In this document: positions 1 to 11,658 of the stretch, in pieces | How positions within the stretch are numbered: the stretch's first letter is position 1 | Layout of the letters: each line of letters begins with the position of its first letter | Assembly (NCBI GenBank): GCA_037957365.1 | Contig: JARHVA010005488.1 | Span: 900,001-964,000, forward strand | Direction: 5' to 3' | Origin: Torreya grandis | Lineage: Eukaryota > Streptophyta > Pinopsida > Cupressales > Taxaceae | DNA: 64,000 nt | Program-made: the position numbers and the translations under genes | The notes under the pieces: generated by a model | What the model was told of the DNA's origin: nothing | Database searches by the model: none | The model's input: the letters and a program-made list of their open reading frames with translations, nothing else

Positions 1-329
1 TCCCTATGTGGATAACTAGATCTAAACTTATCCCTAGTTGGTTGTTAATCTCATCCCTATAGTTTCATAAAAGGACTAGGTTTGGTAGAGGAATACCAAT
101 ACCCCTCTTGATCCTATCTAGTTCATTTACCAAAACCACTCTGAACATATCCATACTAATAGTTTTACCCATGTTGTGGTTATTTGGGTTTACTATCAAC
201 ATTCACAAATTTTGTTCATAACCTACTTAGAAAACCTGAAAAGTACTTCCCATGATTCACACCCAATAGAATTCACACATTCAAGGAACATGTAACTTCA
301 TATAAGACTTACCTCAAACTCCTTAGTAT

Positions 330-720
330 CAAACATGAAGATTTGGATTTTAGGCTCTTCTCATTTACTTTTGTATACATTTCCTATTATTAGTTTTTAA
401 AACTATCTAAAAGCTCCATCATAAAATGGGAGGAGTTTAGTAATAGCTTCTTAGCTTAGTTCAGACAAGTCATTGATCTCAATGTCTGATACGAATAGTT
501 CATTAGAATTATTAAATAAACCAATGATCCCATTAGGACATTCAATGATAGGTTATATAAGATCTATAGTAGATTCACCACATTGTATAGACTAGGTGAC
601 CAATTTGTTCTAGAAATGTACAAGAATACACTAGATCCTTAGATTGCAATGCTTATACCTAGGGATCCCTTCATCATGATTACCTATAGTATATGTTGAA
701 TCCATAAAATTAGTTAGGCA
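330..720 (+). pseudogene. G1 gag (capsid-type retrotrans_gag) remnant
   Basis: The frame starting near position 424 reads KWEEFSNSFLA, stop, FRQVIDLN, and continues to a segment like LYKIYSRFTTLYRLGDQ and then MYKNTLDP. This is the usual plant gypsy gag core pattern: a WEE..F...F segment followed by a helical region with a Y...L pattern. Several stops interrupt it. In an intact element this would be the capsid region that packages the RNA. A zinc knuckle between it and the protease was not found. Confidence 0.6.
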
Positions 721-1859
721 AATAAATCCTCAAGGTCAAATGGTACCATCTATCCTAAATATACTTCCAAATATTCTCACCTTATACCCTATGTTTAGTG
801 CTAACCAAAACACTCCAATGTCACATCTTGTACTAGTGACCAACCATTTCCCATTGAGACATGTGACAACTAATCAGTACTTAGGTTTCCTTGGCATAGT
901 CAATGGTGAATTGGTACCTCAATCTCATATCTAAGAATTTATTCCCTTAATAAACACCATCCAAAGAATACGCTAATAATCTATTAAAAATGAATTGGAT
1001 TCTAGACAACACATGGTACATAAGCTTAATAATGACTTCTTGGGCCTTCAAAGTTAGGTTGGAAACACTAGTGGTGAAAATTTCATCTAAAACTTCACCT
1101 ATCATAATACAATCACCCTTTTAATCATTCTAAAAACCAACTAGAGCCCTTATCTAATAACTTGCTAAAGATCAATATCTATGATCTATCTCTACCAAAC
1201 TCATGCCATGTGCATAATATTGTTCAACATAGATAACCTAAATAAATTGAGTTATGTAATGATTTTGACATCTTTCAAAGATATATGGAAGAATATGATG
1301 TAGTCTCAAACCCTCTAAATGGCACTAAGAAACCAGATATCCCTAATTATTTAACGTCTCTAAGCACTACTATGGTGAAATAAACCCTTAATTTCCCTAG
1401 CCAACAAGATAATGGATCATAGGATTCTACCAATGAGGTACATTTTTTCCAATAGTACTAGCAAAATAACTATTCCCTTAGGATACAAACAAGATAGAAA
1501 CCTATTACTACATCCAATCCCTCTAATAATGGTGCAACCCCTCCTTATCTTAGAACAAGGAATGATCCTCCACATCCAAAATATAATAACCCAAATCCCC
1601 CTAAAAGGGTACAGCCTGTTATTAACAAGACATGATATAAGATAGTAGTCTTGATATAAGATAGTAGAGGACATGAAGAAAATCATTGAAAATATCACAT
1701 TATACGAGCTTGCCCAGATTACTGAGCACATAGCTCTCCTCTTAAAGTCCTTGATAGATAAACCAACCTATCCCAAGCCTAAGACTATACACACCAATGT
1801 GCTCATACATAATAATAATGTTGAGGTCCCTCCTTTCCTCCTCACAGTCTAATTATTTG

Positions 1860-2115
1860 TAAATATTTTTCATAACTATATAGTTGACTCATGATCCTTA
1901 ATAAATGCAATGCTTGCTAGAATTTACCAAAAGTTAGGGATAACACCCATTAAATCAAATAAAATAGTAGTCTAGTTATAAAAATATGAGTTCAAGATGG
2001 TAGGTGAGGTATTGAATGTGCACATGTAGTTGGAATCTGAACCTATAGTCCATTAGTTCATGAATATTCACATGGAATACTACTCGGTAGGTATTGGTCT
2101 AAGACCTTAAAAAGG
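1860..2115 (+). pseudogene. G1 aspartic protease-like remnant
   Basis: The reading NYIVDS, stop, SLINAMLARIYQKLGI matches the shape of a retroviral-type aspartic protease around its active site (V/I-D-S/G-G, then a hydrophobic helix with LGI). The glycine after DS is replaced by a stop. A later YYSVGIGLRP resembles the conserved LLGRPW end of gypsy proteases. The domain would process the Gag-Pol polyprotein. Identification is moderate because the sequence is badly worn. Confidence 0.45.
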
Positions 2116-2299
2116 TGTATGGCCACAAAATTCTCACATATGTGATTAATCTATAGGGGTATCACCAAAACAACAGTGTTGGTAAGGAGCCTATGATGAA
2201 ACATATGATTAATGAATGCAATGTTATCAATGAGAATATATATTATCATCTAACATTGACATTTATACTGTGTCTACAGAACAAGTAGAAGGCAAAGCT

Positions 2300-2720
2300 A
2301 AAAATAAACCTATATCATCATGCTTATGGTCCCTATATTTTCATGGGGCTTATTCCAAACAAGGTTATGAGGTTGGGATTATGTTAGTTTACCTACAATG
2401 TAAATGACATTTAGTTTTATATAGGTTACAATTCCCTTGCACAAATAACCTTCAAGAATATGAAGCCTCGATTTTAGGTCTACAGCTAGCCCTAAAATAC
2501 AAATTCAAAGACCTAAAGGTGTTTGGGGATTATGAATTAGTAGACAATCAGATGATGAGTAAATTTTATTGAATTTTATCTTACTTGAGGAAATATAAAC
2601 ATAGAGCGTGGGGATTGATAGAAACATTTTATGTATTAAATGTCATCCACATTCCAAGAAAATAAAATTAAGTTGAGTTTTCACCTTTGAATCTAATTAT
2701 TTTGGATGACTCATAGCTAT
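2300..2720 (+). pseudogene. G1 RNase H-like domain lying upstream of RT
   Basis: The frame contains EYEASILGLQLALKYKF followed by LKVFGDYELV. That is the hallmark of the second, archaeal-like RNase H (aRH) of Tat elements, compare YEALILGLQ and NIFGDS at about 36050-36130 in the intact-layout Tat element of this window. It sits before the RT (about 3225), whereas in the other Tat element the equivalent domain follows RT and RNase H. Upstream a worn FHGA appears in place of the usual FDGA/S start. Function in a live element: a ribonuclease H acting during reverse transcription, or a degenerate substitute for one. Confidence 0.6.
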
Positions 2721-3224
2721 AAAATTTTTCCATAGAGCTTATACCATGCCCTTACATCCCATAAAACATAAAAAAAATCAAGTTTTCAAAGATGATCATC
2801 ACATCTTGGACTTCCTAAATAGCTTTTGGGTCTTTAGTGCTTAAATCATAGATGATAAATATAGAGACAACTCCCTTTGCAAAGACTAAATCTCGTTAGA
2901 TATATTGTTTGATATAGATAAATCAAAATACATACTATAAGGACCAACTTATTTTTACCAATAATTGCTCACTACCAAACTAGGATCATTTGATCAACCA
3001 AGAAATGTCCACTTGGTCTCAATTGTACCCTAAATGAAATAGAACATCTCAAGATATTTCTCATATAATACATAGATGTAATATCTTGGACATATAAATA
3101 CCTCAAGTATTTTAAGACCAATGTGATAACACAACCATCCCACTCAACCAAGGGTAAAACTAATTTAGATAGAGACAACCATATATTAACTTAATCTTAG
3201 ATCCCCTCATTCATAAATAGGATC

Positions 3225-3880
3225 ACAAGATATTCTTAGTTGGGATTATTTTTCCAGTCTACCATTCTACATGGGTGGCCAACTTAGTGCTTGTTCATAA
3301 GAATAATGGGGAAATCATAATGTGTGTTGATATCATAAACCTAAATCATGCCTCATATATTGACAACTATCCTTTTCCCTCTTTATATGAATTTATTAAG
3401 ATGGTTAGTGAGTCTTAGATGATGTCATTCTTGGATGGATTCTTAAGATATAACCAAGGATTGATAAACCTAGAATATAGAATCAAGACTCCCTTCACTA
3501 CCAAATTAGGTAACTTCACTTATAAGAGGATGTCATTCAACCTCATCAAGTTGGGGCCAGCTTCTAGAGATTAATGGACTTTAAATTTAAAGGATTAATT
3601 GGTAAGTATATAATAATATATAACGGATGACCTAACTTTATTATAAAAATGTAGATATGATCATGTTCAACACTTGAAAATGATATTTGAAAGGTGAAGA
3701 AGGCATGGTATCTCACTTAACATGAATAAAAACATCTTTGGTAGCATGGAATGTAAGATCCTTAGTAATATCATCACCAAATAAGGTATCTCTATTGATC
3801 TTAAACATGTTAATACAATTTCTATAATACCTCTTCCCAACAAAAATAAATAATTGAAATCATTCCTTGAAAATATTAAC
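3225..3880 (+). pseudogene. G1 reverse transcriptase remnant
   Basis: The plus strand reads IIMCVDIINLNHAS, then IDNYPFPSLYEFIKMV, then MMSFLDGFLRYNQG and KTPFTTKLGNFTYKRMSFN, which is a gypsy RT in collinear order (fingers, catalytic Asp region, Q-G motif, MPFGL equivalent). The catalytic box is worn (reads TDD near 3624). RRHGISLNMNKNIFG and LSNIITK.GISID follow and match the RT thumb/connection of Tat elements. Stops and shifts are frequent. Confidence 0.75.
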
Positions 3881-3954
3881 TCTGTACACAAGTTCATATC
3901 TAGTTTTTTTGATACTATTAAGCCCCTAAATACTATGATGAAATGGGAAGCTAA

Positions 3955-4290
3955 AATAGAGTGGACTACTCCAACCAAATAGATCTTCCAACAAATCAAA
4001 AACACTATCTTGTAGGTGCCAATCTTGACTAGCCTAGATTATATGAAGGACCTTCACCACTATTCCTTCAACTTTGAATATATCATGATTGTTTTACTCA
4101 CTTAGAGAATTGATGAAAAAAAACCATAACTTTCATGAGCATGAGCTTGAAATATGTGGAATTAAAGTGATCCACCCTAGATAATCATGCTTATGCTTTG
4201 GTCAAATTTTTAAAGAAGTTTTGTCACTATATCCTCAAGAACAAGGTGTATGTCATTTTACCTGACCTATCCATAAAGTTCATGTTGGTA
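3955..4290 (+). pseudogene. G1 classical RNase H / connection remnant
   Basis: Downstream of the RT thumb the frame reads KIEWTTPTK, stop, IFQQIKNTIL, stop, VPILTSLDYMKDL, matching the gypsy connection and RNase H start (W....AF..IK..L..APVL..PD). Beyond about 4080 the sequence becomes too worn to follow. In a live element this RNase H would degrade the RNA strand of the RNA-DNA hybrid. Confidence 0.6.
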
Positions 4291-4599
4291 AAGAATTAAT
4301 AAGGAGAGTGTAGAGATCATCAGGTGGCTAAGTTGCAAGAGTATTATCTAGAGATCAAACCTTATAGAATGGTGAGAGTTTAAGACCTCATTTATATAAT
4401 CACTAAACCTGACACAATAATTACTATGGTGTAGTTGGATTAATCATAAATGGATATTTAGGATTTGTATGACTCAATTATCCACTATCCTATCTACGGG
4501 AGACTTCCTACATGATTAAAAAAAGCACATAAAATAACTTTAAGGTTAAAGGTGACTCATTATACGTTAAATAAAGGATTATTTTCTTGAAGGAACTAT

Positions 4600-4770
4600 G
4601 AAGGCATACACCTCATGTGTTTTTCAAAAGAAGAGGAAAAAGAGGTCATGACCAACTTTCATGAAAATTTGGATAGTGGTCATCCCTAGGGAACAACAAT
4701 GGCCTATAAAATCTTGTAAGTCAGGTATTATTTACCACCATTTTTAAATATGTACACATTCATATCTAAT
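4600..4770 (+). pseudogene. G1 integrase zinc-binding N-terminus, truncated
   Basis: The reading CFSKEEEKEVMTNFHENLD, then SGHP, then AYKIL and RYYLPPFLNMYTF matches the H-H-C-C domain start of Tat integrases (L...E...V....H....GGH....T..KI...YYWP.....D). The two cysteines and the whole DDE core are absent, because the sequence is cut by the LTR-like start at 4771. The loss fits insertion of family L3 copy A into this integrase. Confidence 0.6.
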
Positions 4771-5110
4771 TGTTTAACCCGAAAATATGAATCTAAGGTG
4801 ATCTTATTGTTAACCATATATTTGAATTAAAGGGTTATATATAAATGAAATGTAACAAGGGTGATAATCTAATATAATAGGAAAATTAGATGTTCAACTT
4901 AAATATAAACATGTATTGAATTTATTATGTTGAGATAGTATAAATATGGAAATTACAATGATGATAGAAAAATAAATGACAAAGAAGTGATGTACTTAGC
5001 TTATTCTAATGCTAATGAAGTTTTAGATCTAGAACAAGTATAAAATAAGCTAGAAGGAGATTCTAGAATAGTCATCAGATTCTAGATCTAACACTTTTAG
5101 AGATATAAAT

Positions 5111-6990
5111 AGTAAATTTTTATACACCCTAAATTGGTCAAACAACTACACATATCATGTCTTTTAATAGTCCTCTTCATAGGAGAATTTGACTAGAGAG
5201 TACGAACCTTATTCACACTAGCCATATCTTTATTTTGCTTATCTTGGTCTTGTTTCTTGCTTTTGTCACCTTTCTGTTATCTCAGCCAACTAATCTATAA
5301 CCCCAAAGACCCCTAGACTTGGTCTATGTTAATCCCAACTTATTTTTATGAGTCCCAAATAATAGAATTATGGTGGACTACAATTCTTGGTACTCCTATC
5401 CTACCCAACACTATTGTTCAATGGTCATTTTTTCTTGCTTAATGGGTCCCAAACCCTTCTTAACCCCTCCCTTAAGTTTTATTTATCTTTTTGATGTTGG
5501 ATAATGTGAATAAATCTCCCAAATTCAAAATAAAGAGTCTCATATATAAAATAATTCATAAGGAATTTTATATCTAGCATTACTACTTTGGCATAGTAAA
5601 TAATTAAAATTAGTTAATATTATAGCTCAAAATTATGCATCACATATAGATTTTCATACTTGATCAAGGAAGGGCCTAGGTGAAAGTTAATTCTTACATC
5701 TACCATTCACATTGATTATGTATGTTCCCTAAGGGAGAACTACATTTGATCTAAGACCCTAGTTTGAGGGTTAATGTAAATAGCAATTAGGATAACAAGG
5801 GTTTTAGATCATGTGATCATACTCCCCCTAACCCAATTTTTCCCTTTTGAATTCTGATATATTTGTTGTTTTGTGTGTGTAGATATACCTAGGGTTTAAG
5901 AAGAAAATAGGTTATACAATTACATAGACATGTGATTGTAAAGAAACTAGGACACCTATAAGACCCCAAGATCATATTACACTAGAATCTAGAATTAGAA
6001 ATCAAAATAGATGACAATACCAAAATTGGACAATAATGATAGATGCTCCTATCTGGACAATAGTCATTGATGCTCTTATTTGGATAACATTGATAGATGT
6101 TCCTATCCAAACTTGGTGCTCTTATCCTTTTTCTAAATGAAAGCTATATTTAGTTTTATGACACCTTCTTAGTTCTACACAACCATTTTTAGCCTCTATA
6201 TCAATTGTCTCAATCTATTTTCCAAGTAAGTTATATTTCTTCCTATTTATTTCTATTTTTAGAAAGGTGAAAAAGACAAAAATTAATACAAATCAAGACA
6301 AAAATTATTTTTATATTTTATACTACTTTATTAATCTATATCCTTAACTAAAATAGAAATAAAACTCCATTATTCCCAAAAAATCTAGATGATTTGGTGA
6401 ACCAAACTTACTTCAAACAAATATCAAACCCTAAGTACCCTTAGGGTTTTCCTTCACATTTTGTGCAAAAATTCAATTTCAAAATTTTGATTTTTGTATA
6501 AAATTTTATACATTTGTTTTATTCAAATTTAATTTTAGAATTCAAATTATTGCAATAAATTTAAAAAATTTAAAAATCCAACCCAAAACCCTGGATTTTG
6601 AAACTAGGTCCTCAAACCCCAAGCCTTCTTCCCTTACAATTTTTAGATAAAATTTTTGGAATTGTTGCAAGTGATCAGTGCTTATGTCTGAATGACAATG
6701 ACGAATGATCTTGTCTAAACTTGACGTTCCTATCCTTTCATTGAAATAAATCTAGATTGAAGTTTACAACACCTTCCTAATCTAGCACAACCATTTTCAG
6801 CCTTTGTATCAGTTATCTTAGTTTATTTTCCATCTAAGTTATATTTATTCCTATTTATTACTATTTTTAGAAAGGTGAAAAAGACAAATAGTAATACAAA
6901 TCAGGACTATGATTATTTCTATATTTTATACTAATTTATTAATCCAGACCCTTAATTAAAATAGTAATAAAATGTTATTATTCATAAAAA
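5111..6990. repeat. Insertion within L3 copy A carrying a direct duplication
   Basis: This block is missing from copy C of the family, where the flanks are joined. Within it, about 6100-6395 and 6700-6995 are direct repeats of roughly 290 bp sharing, for example, AGAAAGGTGAAAAAGACAAA and a TATATTTTATACTA tract, separated by about 300 bp. The layout (two similar arms around a short non-coding middle) could be a small TRIM-type element, but no clean TG/CA ends, PBS or target duplication were found. Positions 6020-6115 also contain three short GATGCTCCTATC-like units. No gene is seen. Confidence 0.4.
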
Positions 6991-8320
6991 ATTTAAATCA
7001 AATGTCAAATTGGAATGGTTGAGTTGATGCTAATCTCTAGGTTTAATGCAAGTGTCTTGTATAAAATGTCTTTTGGAAAAGGATACAACCACCCAGAAGC
7101 TTCTAGGTTTTTCTTCATCTTCACTCTAGTGCATTCATAGATGGGTCATGGACTGTTACTCTTTGTGAAATGGAAAAACCCTAGTTCTCCATCTCCATAG
7201 AGACCATGGTGAAAAATGGGTTAGTGGGAACATGGTGTTGAGCTTACCCCAAACATCCTACTATCATACGACATTGCTTACATATCCAATACTCCAAAAG
7301 AGGGCCTAAGACTCATGTAGTTCTCCCCTATGTTTTGGCTTGTGTATGAATCATAAAATATGTGCAAATCAATTACAATAGTGACCTATCTTTTAACTTA
7401 GCAAATCAAGATCTTGGGCTACTCCTTTAGTACTTTACACCTATAGATGTGTTGTACTTATGACTATTGTGGAAATAGGGAAGATTTATTCAATTAGATT
7501 ATCTTTGGTAAGAATACTTATTATTGTTCTTGTGTTTCTAGGCGAGGAATGAATTAGGGCTAATCTTCTATCTTCATTAATCCATTTAAAGTTATAATTC
7601 ACATAAAATCACTAAGGTTGACCATTAGGATACATTTCATTTGAAAATTAGATGACTTTAGGGCACTAGACACTTGTTTTGGGATAGGATAATATATCCA
7701 CACTAATGTCTATCCTATACATTAGTGTCTAGGGATTAGGAAAGTAGGTACAAGTTTATAAATTCTAGAGATGGAAGATAATTACATTTTAAGAATTATA
7801 GGAAAGATATAAGACCTAGGTAATCAACATAAGATTGGTTAGACTAAGAGAGATAGGCCAAGGGGAACAAAGATAAAGTAGATGTGAGACTTGTGAAATA
7901 TGGAAAGGTATATAACTAAGAGGAATAACTAAAGTCTAAGTTTTCCAAGTGTACAAGACCAAGGTGTTATATAATCATAAAATAGTTATACATCCCCACC
8001 TTTAATATAGTAATGAAATTATTAGTATAAATAGAAAGATTGCATACATGGGTATACATGCACACCGTATCTTTGCATGTGCCAACGTGAGTGCTTTTCT
8101 AGTGACTAACCTACAACTAAGAGGATGTTATAGTATAAAATTAGTGCGTATAATCTAGGATTAAAAGTAATTGAAATAGATTGAAATTGAAATATTAAGG
8201 TTTAGGAATACACCTATGTGTTAATGTAACTGCCTTTCTTATTGGAAAGTTGTTTTAAAAGACATGTATCATTATAAGGCTCTAAAACTAATATTACAAA
8301 ATATATATATATATATATAT

Positions 8321-8393
8321 CCAAAGTTAGGGGCCTGTTTATACCAATATATTTTTATCTTTCTATCTCCTTGGATATATGATCTTTAAATAT

Positions 8394-8434
<41 letters not shown>

Positions 8435-8500
8435 AAGATCATATATCCAAGGAGATAGAAAGATAAAAATATATTGGTATAAACAGGCCCCTAACTTTGG
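8321..8500. repeat. Perfect inverted repeat, 71-bp arms around a TA-rich loop
   Basis: The left arm (8321-8391, starting CCAAAGTTAGGGGCCTG) and right arm (8430-8500, ending CAGGCCCCTAACTTTGG) are exact reverse complements by eye, with a TA-dinucleotide spacer at 8392-8429. Another TA run precedes the left arm (8301-8320). Copy B of the family has only the end of the right arm (TTGCCCCCAACCTTGG near 62485), so the left arm is the newer, inverted copy. Confidence 0.9.
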
Positions 8501-8506
8501 AGCAAA

Positions 8507-8572
8507 AGTGATTTTCCACTTGGTAGTTGATTTTTCACTTGGTAGTTGATTTTCCACTTGGTAGTTGAGATT
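8507..8572. repeat. Three tandem copies of a ~21-bp unit
   Basis: The unit TTCCACTTGGTAGTTGA with a variable TTT lead occurs three times in a row directly after the palindrome. Copy B has a single divergent counterpart (GTCATCTAGCAGTTGA near 62525), so this is a local expansion. Confidence 0.85.
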
Positions 8573-8818
8573 ACCTCAAACATGCAACCCAATGATACTT
8601 ATAACTTAGTGAGGTTAGCTGATTAATTCCAACTAAAAAACATAGAAATATTGAGTGATTTGATCACCTCAACCATACAAAAAGTGAACCAAATACTATA
8701 AGATATTAACTTGATAAATTTTGTAAATTTCTAAGGGGTATCAATACAAAAACATCTATGATGTGGTAACAATCCATAATAGAGTTTTAAAATCTGAAAG
8801 TGATTTGGATTTTATAAT

Positions 8819-11487
8819 TTTTAGCCAATTTTGTCCCACATATAAATATTCTACCTAGATGGATGAGCTAAATAGAGTTCTAGATGGGATATTTGGTCCA
8901 AATATCACATAAAACTTGTAAAACTTTTGAAACACTTTAAGTAAATTCAAAATGTATTTTGTTAAAATTTGAGAAATTAGGTTCTCATGGTCATCATGGA
9001 CATAAATCAGGGTTAAAATGTCTCAAAAACTCATTTTGAGCCTTGAAAGTTCTTGCACAAGCATAGAAGAACCATACCATCATCAGTACGTAATGCAAAA
9101 ATAAATAGGTCAATTTGATTTCACATTTAATATATGCAATTGGAAAACCTTTTAGGCCAAAAGACCACATGGATATGATGATTTTTAATGCTAATATCAT
9201 GATCTACAATTTTTTTTATCTTGATGTCTTTTTTATCTTAAGATATAAAGCTTCAAATTAAGACTTGCAGAGTAAGATGTGTGTGGGGATGTCAAGTTAA
9301 GCTATGGAAAATAGCCATTTGAATTCAAATGTCCCAAGGTTGAACACATGGTTGAAAAGTGTCCAAATCTTAGAATATAATATCAAATCCAATGATAGGT
9401 GGGATATTAATGATGTTAGTGGGTCTAGAAGATTCAATGATGTGAATTTGATCATGCATTGAAGATCAATGGTAAACATCAAGTCAAAAAGTCAGCATGA
9501 ACATGTAATTGAAAAGTGTTAAGATCTTGGGTGCCTAAACAAAGATCTAATGGTGCATGGCAACTAGCAAAGATAGTGGGTCCAAGTAGATTGATAGTGT
9601 ACAATCTATCATAAAAATTAGATCTAACTATGAGCAATGGGTTAAAATGTTAGTATATCTTAAGAGCAAATACATGGGTGATAAGTGTCTCAACCACATT
9701 AATCTGGACAAATATCTATGGCTCACATTCATTCATATAGAAGCAGATTAATGATGATCAAGAGTTTAAAGAGTTAGTGTATTTTTGGTATGAATATGAG
9801 GTTGCCATATGGTGCAAACATGGAACCAAATAGGTTTGATAGTAGGATCCTAATAAAAAATGAGGAGCTGATAGATGACATAGTTAGATAATCCCATATT
9901 AAGATCAATGATGAATATTAAAAGTTTAAGACATGAGACTTCAATTAGAGGTCAAATATGTGACCTAGGTCAAACCAGAATAATGTTTCAAAAGGCATAT
10001 GTCACCATTAAATCTTAGTTGAGCATCCATTAAACATGTGACACAACCATATAGTCAGGATGGCTATGATGAAGTTCCATCACCATTAAAGCATAGTCTC
10101 AACCTCTGGTTCAAAGATGGAAAACTTATAGGGCCCATTTTTTGGGGTTACAAAATTGTTCTATGACTATGATCATTGCTCTTAAAGATGATCTATGTAC
10201 ATAACAAGTCTTCAACTTCCACAAGGTTTAAAGGTAGAATAGGTCTATTTAGACCTAATATAGTTCAAGATAGGACTATACATTCTATAGGTTTTCATTG
10301 ATATTATAGCTATATAAACACCAATAAAAAAGATTAGTTTTCAATCTATAGTAAGACCTATACTCAGGTTTGAGTATGGATAGATATGTGATTAATAAAA
10401 GGAGTGTCTCATCCTTATACATGGTTATATCCTTGACAAAGTAGGTACTTACTACCACTCAAACTAGACATGGCATGGCTCTATCAGGATCAAATATATG
10501 AATATTTTGTCTTCGTAAGTAGGTCAAGTAAGAGATGGTGTATAAGATACAAGTAAAGGGATTTAGGGATTGGAGAATACAGTAGAGTATTTAAATGTTG
10601 TTCAGATCTTAAGGATATTTCTTCCTTAAAAGGATCATGACTCATCATTTATAAAATAGACTCTTGTATTCTAGTTCATTTCTTATCCAATAAGAGGATC
10701 TTGAAGACTAATTGGAGTAAATTAAAGTTAGATTGTTGATGAAAAATTAGTCTTGATTAGATCAAAATATGGTGGAGCATTCATTAAATGTGGAATCTCA
10801 TTGATTGTTCTTGGTTAATGTGTTCCCTCTTCTCTCTTCTCCCTTTCTCTATATTACCCATTCTTTCTCATTTTGTAAAAGGATTTCATATTTGGGAGTA
10901 TCAGGTGACTCTCTGAGATATTGAAAAATATGCTAATATTGATTAGGCTAAACCCTATCAAGAATTTGTAATAACTACCTCTTGATGCAATAATAGACTT
11001 TTTTTACCTATCTCTTTCCTTGGATCTATGTTAAGTGAGTTGTGCATGATGGAATTGTTTGAGGGAAAATATTCCTCATCTATTTTCCTTTTTTTTGACC
11101 TCCTTTATGGTGTCTTCAAGCTATTATAGGTCTGAATTAGTGTTCTACCTAAACCTAGTCCATGAAACACATATGTAATCAATTGGTATGTGAGGTTGTG
11201 TGAGCTAGCATTATTTTATATAGATCTAGTATGGGTTCAAACTTATGGGAGTCTCCCATTTTTATTTGGTGTATCACCTTTTATATTTTTTAGGGTCCTT
11301 TTCCCCCCTTTTTAACCCTTTTCCCTATGTAAACATTAGTCTAGATGATTCATCAAAAAAAAGTTGACCTTCTACAAAGGTTTAGTCCCATCACAGGTTA
11401 CCCATAGCTTGGGGTTATCCCAATATTATGGATTAGTTAGAGGAATATTGAAGAAATCTCTCCAGGACACAAATTAATTCCATAATA
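8819..11487 (+). repeat. LARD-1 5' LTR
   Basis: It aligns along its length with 14263-16920, for example the shared block around 10015-10090 and 15470-15540 (CACATAACCATATAGTCAGG in the right copy). The start TTTTAGCC has lost the usual TG; the matching start in LARD-2 reads TGTTGGTC. The end is CCATAATA, shared with LARD-2. A TATA-like CTCTATATTACCC near 10850 follows a pyrimidine-rich tract and recurs in the other LTR near 16310 and in LARD-2 near 20250, so it may mark the promoter; this is inference. Confidence 0.8.
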
Positions 11488-11492
11488 ATTTT

Positions 11493-11510
11493 TGACATGC
11501 TCAGTGGGAC
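11493..11510 (+). other. LARD-1 primer-binding site
   Basis: TGACATGCTCAGTGGGAC lies 5 bases after the LTR end. It resembles the PBS of the Tat element in this window (TGGCATGCCTGATGGGAC, minus strand near 44016-44034) with a few substitutions. It does not match the initiator-Met site used by the copia and chromovirus elements. The tRNA itself could not be identified from memory. Confidence 0.6.
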
Positions 11511-11658
11511 TTACTACATTGTTCATTGGTGAAGATTTTTGGTATTATCTTCATCCAGTTAGCCTTTAGAAGCAAGTGTTCAAACATCAATGGTGACTTT
11601 GAGCATCTCTTAGTTGGTTTAAGTATCCTAAATAAGTTCCTAATCATCATAATCTAGT

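Larger units (their letters stand above)
1..4770 (+). mobile_element. G1: decayed Ty3/gypsy Tat-like retrotransposon, 5' end outside window
   Basis: Plus-strand translation across frames gives, in order, a gag core, a protease-like stretch, an RNase H-like domain, a reverse transcriptase, a connection/RNase H region and the zinc-binding N-terminus of integrase. All are broken by frequent stops and shifts, so this is an old dead copy. The 5' LTR and PBS lie before the window. The 3' part is cut at 4771, where an LTR-like sequence beginning TGTTTAACCC starts (copy A of family L3), so the integrase core is missing here. Assignment to the Tat group rests on the second RNase H-like domain and the style of the RT (DNYPFPS, FLDGF.RYNQ). 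Its domain order differs from that of the Tat element at 30679-45350. Confidence 0.75.
4771..8818. repeat. Family L3, copy A, first part of a very long LTR
   Basis: The segment begins TGTTTAACCC at the point where the G1 integrase is cut. Positions 4771-5110 align with 53962-54310 (copy C). Positions about 6991-7260 align with 54320-54540 and 61120-61370, and 7260-8818 aligns with 61370-62800 (copy B). The block between, 5111-6990, is absent from copy C. No coding is seen. A TG start at all three copies and a length beyond 3 kb suggest an LTR rather than an internal region. The copy continues at 16926 after the LARD-1 insertion. Confidence 0.6.

Noticed and set aside
1417..1731. 104-codon minus-strand open stretch
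   Set aside because: It lies opposite the gag-protease spacer of G1, has no recognisable motif and is best taken as a shadow.
6430..6460. Telomere-like CCCTAA / TTAGGG motifs
   Set aside because: Only single scattered copies, no array.
8321..8500. Palindrome as a MITE
   Set aside because: No target duplication flanks it (AT on one side, AG on the other), and its right end matches sequence already present in the family, so an inverted duplication is the better reading.
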